Below the pieces are notes generated by a model. The model was not told the origin of the DNA, searched no databases, and saw only the letters and a list, made by a program, of their open reading frames with translations. The translations under genes and the position numbers were made by a program. A stretch of 64,000 nt of DNA from Roseburia faecis (GTDB lineage: Bacteria; Bacillota; Clostridia; Lachnospirales; Lachnospiraceae), in NCBI RefSeq assembly GCF_001406815.1, contig NZ_CVRR01000005.1, positions 186,001 to 250,000 of the forward strand, read 5' to 3'. Within the stretch, counting starts at the first letter, position 1. Each line of letters starts with the position of its first letter. Shown here piece after piece: positions 63,052-64,000 of this stretch.

Positions 63052-64000
63052 CTATAAAAAGAATACCAGTGTATCAATGATAAATACCGGAATCAAAAAC
63101 TTCAGGGAACATAACATATAACCAAAGAATGACGGCATCTTGATACCGTTTTCATCCGAGATGGATTTCACCATAAAGTTCGGTGCATTTCCGATGTATG
63201 TGTTGGCTCCCATAAATACCGCACCACAGGAGATTGCCATAAGCATCTTGACCGCAACGGTTCCCACGGTTGTGGCAATACCACTGGTTGCGCCCAGTGT
63301 TCCTGCCGTTGTAAGGAATACCAGATAGGTTGGTGTATTGTCCAGGAAACTGGAAAGTGCACCGGTCGCCCAGAACATCTCTAAAGGTTTTGTCAGTCCC
63401 AGTTCTGCTCCCTTGCTCTTTAAAATCATCAGTGCCGGCTGCATGGTGATAAAGATACCGATAAACAATACTGCAACTTCCTCGATGGCACCCCAGGTAA
63501 AATGGTTCTTGGTACGAACCTCTGATTTTGTGGTTTTAAACGACAGAAATGCCGCAACCAGAATAATCACAATCTCGATCAGTGTCGGCACAGCCAGTCT
63601 TACACTTCGAAAGATCGGAACGCTGATGACACTTCCATCTGCATTCTGGAAAGCTTTCATTCCCGGAAGAACTCCGCTTAACACAACACCTGCCACAATC
63701 ATAATCATAAAGATAATATTGTGCAGACCATTCACCTTTAACGTGGTAGTCGGTCTGGAGATATCCGGACGCATGCCAAGTGCAATATCCCTGCGATATG
63801 CACGGCGGTCAATGAAATAAAATACGGTCAGAAGAATTACCATATTGAATATCAGTACCGGGAACAGACGCAGACTCCAGGTAAATGGAACTCCTCTCAT
63901 AAATCCCATCAGAAGTGGCGGATCACCGATTGGTGTCAGACATCCACCCATATTGGAAATCAGGAAAATGAAAAAGACCATAATATGACTCTTATTTCTT
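63052..64000 (-). CDS. NhaD-type sodium:proton antiporter (5' end cut by the window)
   Basis: At least 315 residues are visible and the frame stays open to the window edge, so the N-terminus is missing. The ArsB/NhaD ion transporter fold is indicated by SNMGGCLTPIGDPPLLMGF, by about eight hydrophobic segments and by the C-terminal SSFLDNTPTYLVFL and AISCGAVFMGANTYIGNAPNFM motifs. It exports sodium in exchange for protons, for pH and salt balance. A start at 63981 would cut into the conserved KSHIMVFFIF segment, so the gene must begin beyond the window. Confidence 0.9.
   Translation of the reverse strand, partial: RNKSHIMVFFIFLISNMGGCLTPIGDPPLLMGFMRGVPFTWSLRLFPVLIFNMVILLTVFYFIDRRAYRRDIALGMRPDISRPTTTLKVNGLHNIIFMIMIVAGVVLSGVLPGMKAFQNADGSVISVPIFRSVRLAVPTLIEIVIILVAAFLSFKTTKSEVRTKNHFTWGAIEEVAVLFIGIFITMQPALMILKSKGAELGLTKPLEMFWATGALSSFLDNTPTYLVFLTTAGTLGATSGIATTVGTVAVKMLMAISCGAVFMGANTYIGNAPNFMVKSISDENGIKMPSFFGYMLCSLKFLIPVFIIDTLVFFL

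Noticed and set aside
16-64000. Prophage, insertion sequence, toxin-antitoxin or defence island
   Set aside because: No transposase, integrase, phage structural gene, terminal repeat pair or known defence family was seen; WYL and CPBP genes alone are not enough.

Overview
The window is a chromosomal segment from a Gram-positive Clostridia, most likely a Lachnospiraceae member. This rests on the gene set (glutamine synthetase type III, small DUF4250 and DUF6472 proteins, a diadenylate cyclase operon, an NhaD-type antiporter, AGGAGG-type ribosome binding sites) and moderate GC with AT-rich spacers. Two flagellum-associated relics (a YvyF-like protein and a YjfB-family protein) suggest a motile lineage such as Roseburia or Agathobacter, but no structural flagellar gene is present and the genus is not fixed. 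Nearly every gene from position 16 to 57,729 lies on the minus strand.

Layout: 16-14,352 is a cell-surface polymer locus. It has an LCP ligase, a secreted metallo-beta-lactamase-fold protein with wall-binding repeats resembling pneumococcal phosphorylcholine esterase, a pyruvyl transferase, an alditol-phosphate module (epimerase, GatD-like dehydrogenase, TarI-like cytidylyltransferase), a TagF/TagB-like polymerase, a TagGH-type exporter, LicD, a GT2 and an initiating sugar transferase. 14,402-19,749 holds HPr and the cdaA-cdaR-glmM operon plus two unknown membrane proteins. 19,906-29,738 holds yvyF, comFC, hom with a ThrR-like regulator, an SPFH/zinc-ribbon protein, prfB with a programmed frameshift, VanZ, an S41 protease, ftsX, ftsE and a PucR/CdaR-type regulator. 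Several of these genes are also near neighbours in Bacillus subtilis.

29,930-36,352 holds YitT, a divergent WecB/TagA, and three secreted wall hydrolases (amidase_3, GH25, NlpC/P60). A dense cluster of DnaA boxes lies between wecB and the amidase. 36,553-42,302 holds YjfB, RidA, a CvfB-like S1 protein, an acyl-ACP thioesterase, tRNA-Gln, YigZ and a class A PBP. 42,488-47,716 is a nitrogen block, an ammonium transporter fused to a P-II domain beside GSIII, each with a hairpin leader, followed by fructose-bisphosphate aldolase. 47,786-57,729 holds a lipid kinase, whiA, rapZ, murB, an M18 aminopeptidase, hprK, uvrC and ftsH. 57,921-61,000 is plus-strand: pyrG, a WYL regulator and two tiny conserved genes. 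The window ends with a CPBP protease, a cytidylate-kinase-like protein and an antiporter cut by the window edge.

The most noteworthy items are the DnaA-box cluster at 31,584-31,700, the Pce-like/LicD/CDP-alditol surface locus, and the Amt-PII fusion with GSIII under apparent leader attenuation. No insertion sequence, prophage or CRISPR array was seen.
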